Source of the DNA: UBA6109 sp964506465
GTDB taxonomy: Bacteria; Desulfobacterota; Syntrophia; Syntrophales; UBA6109
DNA length: 17,720 bases
Reading direction: 5' to 3'
NCBI GenBank assembly: GCA_964506465.1
Contig: CAZDLM010000060.1
Span: 1 to 17,720 of the forward strand
The notes beneath the pieces were generated by a model. That model was not told the DNA's origin and made no database searches. It saw only the letters and a list, made by a program, of their open reading frames with translations. Shown piece by piece: positions 15,697-17,720 of the stretch (positions within the stretch are counted from its first letter, which is position 1; each line of letters starts with the position of its first letter). A program made the position numbers and the translations under genes.

Positions 15697-15730
15697 GAAA
15701 AAAACAGGGGAGCCCGGAGGCCCCCCTGTT
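15697..15730 (-). terminator. Rho-independent terminator after frr
   Basis: On the minus strand AACAGGGG (15723-15730) pairs with CCCCTGTT (15703-15710), extended inward by three GC pairs and one G-U pair to a 12-bp stem with a 4-base loop, followed at once by a run of seven Ts. It lies 25 bases after the frr stop and closes the tsf-pyrH-frr transcript. Confidence 0.92.
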
Positions 15731-15754
15731 GCAGAAATCCGTTCGCGGTCCCGC

Positions 15755-16312
15755 TCAGATTTCCATGATCTCCTTCTCCTTGGCGGAGAGAATCTTGTCG
15801 GTTTTCTCGATGTACCTGTCGGTCGTTTTCTGAACGTCCTCCTGCGCGGAATACAGCTCGTCCTCCGAAAGCTCGCTGTCCTTCTTCAGTTCCTTGAGCT
15901 GTTCGTTCGCATCGCGCCTGGCATTCCGCAACTTGATCTTGCATTCCTCCGCCATCTTCCGGACGACCTTCACCAGTTCCTTCCGGCGTTCTTCCGTCAG
16001 CGCCGGGATCGCGATGCGGACCACCTTGCCGTCCGTCGTCGGCATGAGGCCGAGATCCGACTTTTGGATGGCCTTTTCGATGGCACCGATGACGCTCGCG
16101 TCCCAGGGGCTGATGACGATGAGGCGGCTTTCCGGGACGGAGAGCGACGCCATCTGATTCAGCGGCGTCGGCGTCCCGTAATACTCCACTTTGATGCCGT
16201 CGAGGAGCGATATCGAAGCCCTTCCCGTCCTCACCTTGCTCAGGCTCTTCTCGAACGAGGAAATCAGCTTGTCCATGTTGTCTTTCAATTCCTCGAACAC
16301 CAGTTCCTTCAT
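15755..16312 (-). CDS. frr: Ribosome recycling factor
   Basis: RRF splits post-termination ribosomes together with EF-G. Seen: helical N-terminus with SLSKVRTGRAS, then EYYGTPTPLNQMASLSVPE and WDASVIGAIEKAI, the small beta domain with PTTDGKVVRIAIPALTEERR, and the long third helix KMAEECKIKLRNARRDANEQLK. Length 185 residues is exactly the standard. The frame is open upstream to 16420, but ATG 16312 overlaps the pyrH stop by ATGA, has GGAGGAG just upstream, and gives the usual N-terminus. A strong terminator follows the stop. Confidence 0.97.
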   Translation of the reverse strand: MKELVFEELKDNMDKLISSFEKSLSKVRTGRASISLLDGIKVEYYGTPTPLNQMASLSVPESRLIVISPWDASVIGAIEKAIQKSDLGLMPTTDGKVVRIAIPALTEERRKELVKVVRKMAEECKIKLRNARRDANEQLKELKKDSELSEDELYSAQEDVQKTTDRYIEKTDKILSAKEKEIMEI

Positions 16313-17058
16313 GTCGCTCCTCCCACTCGGGTTCCAACGGATTCCCCGCAGATGACGCGGCGGATATTTCCGGGAACCTGCAGATTGAAGACCACGATGG
16401 GAATGGCATTGTCCCGGCACAGAGAGATGGCCGTGGCGTCCATCACCTTGAGGTTGCGGGTGAGGACGTCGGTATAGGCAATGCGACGGAACTGCACGGC
16501 GCGGGGATTCCGGACCGGGTCCCGATCGTACACGCCGTCGACCTTCGTGGCTTTGAGAAGAACATCGGCCTTGATCTCCGCCGCCCGTAGCGTCGCAGCC
16601 GTGTCCGTGGTGAAATACGGATTGCCCGTCCCGCCGGCAAAAATCACCACGCGCCCCTTTTCAAGGTGGCGGATGGCGCGGCGATGGATGTAGGGCTCGG
16701 CCACTTCGCGCATCTCGATGGCCGTCATCACCCGGGTCTCGACCCGGGCACGTTCCAGGGCGCTTTGCAGGGCAAGGCTGTTGATCACCGTTGCCAGCAT
16801 GCCCATGTGGTCCGCGACCGTGCGATCGATCCCCTGCGGACCCGCCTCGCCGCCGCGGAAGATGTTTCCCCCGCCGACGACAACGCCCAGTTGAACCCCC
16901 AGCTTCACAACATCCGCAATTTCCGCCGAGATGCCCGCCACGATGTCCGGATCGATTCCGGAGGCGCGTCTCCCCATCAGGGCTTCGCCGCTGAGCTTGA
17001 GCAGCACGCGACGGTAGACGGGGACCTTCTTCTCGGCGCTTCTTCGCTTTGGAGGCAT
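16309..17058 (-). CDS. pyrH: Uridylate kinase (UMP kinase)
   Basis: PyrH is the hexameric bacterial UMP kinase of the amino-acid-kinase fold, making UDP from UMP. Seen: VLLKLSGEALMG at 18-29, GVVVGGGNIFRG at 57-68, ADHMGMLATVINSLAL (81-96), RRAIRHLEKGRVVIFAGGTGNPYFTTD and a C-terminal LKVMDATAISLCRDN. The 249 residues include a basic N-terminal tail of about 11-13 residues (MPPKRRSAEKK) that most homologues lack or vary; the Shine-Dalgarno before ATG 17058 is weak, but no better start exists before the conserved core. It lies 28 bases after tsf and overlaps frr. Confidence 0.96.
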   Translation of the reverse strand: MPPKRRSAEKKVPVYRRVLLKLSGEALMGRRASGIDPDIVAGISAEIADVVKLGVQLGVVVGGGNIFRGGEAGPQGIDRTVADHMGMLATVINSLALQSALERARVETRVMTAIEMREVAEPYIHRRAIRHLEKGRVVIFAGGTGNPYFTTDTAATLRAAEIKADVLLKATKVDGVYDRDPVRNPRAVQFRRIAYTDVLTRNLKVMDATAISLCRDNAIPIVVFNLQVPGNIRRVICGESVGTRVGGAT

Positions 17059-17086
17059 GCTTCGACCGCTTTCCGGAGGAATGCTG

Positions 17087-17689
17087 CTACTTCAGTTCTT
17101 CGCCCAGTTGGAATCGGGCAAACCGGCGGATCACGATGTTCTCTCCGGTCTTCGCGATCAATTCCTTGACCAGCGCGCCGACCGTGATGTCCTGGTTCTT
17201 GATGAATTTCTGTTCCGTGAGGCAGACTTCCTCGTAGTATTTCTTCAGCTTTCCTTCCACGATCCGGTCCCAGATCTTCTCGGGCTTGCCCTCTTCGGCC
17301 GCCTGGCTGCGATAGATCCCCTTTTCACTTTCCAGGACTTCCGGCGGGACTTCCTCGGGGCGCACAAAACGGGGATTGGATGCCGCGACATGCATGGCGA
17401 TGTCCTTCGCCAGCGCCTGGAAATCCGCCGTCTTCGCCACAAAATCCGTTTCGCAGTTGACTTCGACGAGGACGCCGATCCTGCCTCCCATATGAATGTA
17501 CGAGCCGACCGTACCGTCTTTGGCCGCTTTGGAGGACCGTTTCGTGGCGGCCGACATCCCCTTCTTGCGCAGGTACTCGATCGCCTTTTCAAAATCGCCG
17601 TCGGAATCCTTCAGCGCCTCCTTGCAGTCCATCATGCCGGCGCCGGTTTTCGTCCGCAATTCTTTCACCATCGATGCAGAGATTTCCAA
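17087..17689 (-). CDS. tsf: Translation elongation factor Ts
   Basis: EF-Ts is the nucleotide exchange factor for EF-Tu. Seen: N-terminal UBA-like domain with LRTKTGAGMMDCKEAL (11-26), the TDFVAK motif at 81-86 that contacts EF-Tu, and a single dimerisation-type domain with DITVGALVKELIAKTGENI. The 200-residue length is the short form known from Thermus and many anaerobes, not the 283-residue E. coli form. The start is TTG 17689: GGAGGG lies 7 bases upstream and the following EISASMVKEL matches the usual (A)EITAxxVKELR start; ATG at codon 7 would cut into the conserved domain. The upstream neighbour, expected to be rpsB, lies outside the window. Confidence 0.96.
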   Translation of the reverse strand: MEISASMVKELRTKTGAGMMDCKEALKDSDGDFEKAIEYLRKKGMSAATKRSSKAAKDGTVGSYIHMGGRIGVLVEVNCETDFVAKTADFQALAKDIAMHVAASNPRFVRPEEVPPEVLESEKGIYRSQAAEEGKPEKIWDRIVEGKLKKYYEEVCLTEQKFIKNQDITVGALVKELIAKTGENIVIRRFARFQLGEELK

Positions 17690-17696
17690 TGTTCTT

Positions 17697-17702
17697 CCCT
17701 CC
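17697..17702 (-). promoter_or_regulatory. Strong Shine-Dalgarno deciding the TTG start of tsf
   Basis: GGAGGG on the minus strand is 7 bases from TTG 17689 and 25 bases from the first in-frame ATG, so it supports the TTG start. The remaining bases to the window end (17703-17720) show nothing recognisable. Confidence 0.75.
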
Positions 17703-17720
17703 AGATTCTTTCGATCGGGT

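Noticed and set aside
1..17720. Mobile elements, prophage, CRISPR, toxin-antitoxin, tRNA or rRNA genes
   Set aside because: None seen: the minus strand is almost fully occupied by housekeeping genes, no tandem repeat arrays or terminal inverted repeats appear, and the largest spacer is only 203 bases.

Overview
This window is a dense, GC-rich block of bacterial housekeeping genes, all transcribed from the minus strand, with no RNA genes, mobile elements, CRISPR arrays or phage genes that I can see. The gene content and order (tsf-pyrH-frr, uppS-cdsA-dxr-rseP, psd-pssA of the short archaeal-like Psd type, bifunctional Rel, 200-residue EF-Ts) suggest a Gram-negative anaerobe of the former Deltaproteobacteria (Desulfobacterota), perhaps near the Syntrophus/Smithella group. 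That placement is inference from gene order and remembered family resemblance, not from a search.

Read in the direction of transcription (right to left): tsf, pyrH and frr (translation and UMP kinase) end at a strong intrinsic terminator at about 15697-15730. A candidate sigma-70 promoter at 15620-15648 then starts uppS-cdsA-dxr-rseP-tsaB (undecaprenyl carrier, CDP-diacylglycerol, MEP isoprenoid pathway, intramembrane protease, tRNA t6A). A second, better promoter at 10943-10971 starts psd-pssA-asd-rsmD-(23-base gap of Ns)-coaD-aspC-PurF-like-ispG-proS-rel, with no clear terminator inside this run. Many neighbours overlap by 1-4 bases (ATGA, GTGA or TGATG), which points to translational coupling.

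The functions fit together as growth-rate genes. CdsA supplies CDP-diacylglycerol to PssA and Psd for phosphatidylethanolamine. Dxr and IspG are two MEP-pathway steps that lead to the prenyl diphosphates used by UppS. AspC and Asd make aspartate and aspartate semialdehyde. Tsf, Frr, RsmD, TsaB and ProS serve translation, and Rel links translation to (p)ppGpp.

I found no undescribed multi-gene system. The points most worth a second look are: (1) a PurF-family protein that keeps the PRPP loop and all four presumed Fe-S cysteines but has lost the N-terminal nucleophile cysteine and other glutaminase residues; (2) an exact, in-frame 55-base direct repeat inside rel that touches the window edge and looks more like an assembly artefact than biology; and (3) TTG starts in tsf and ispG.
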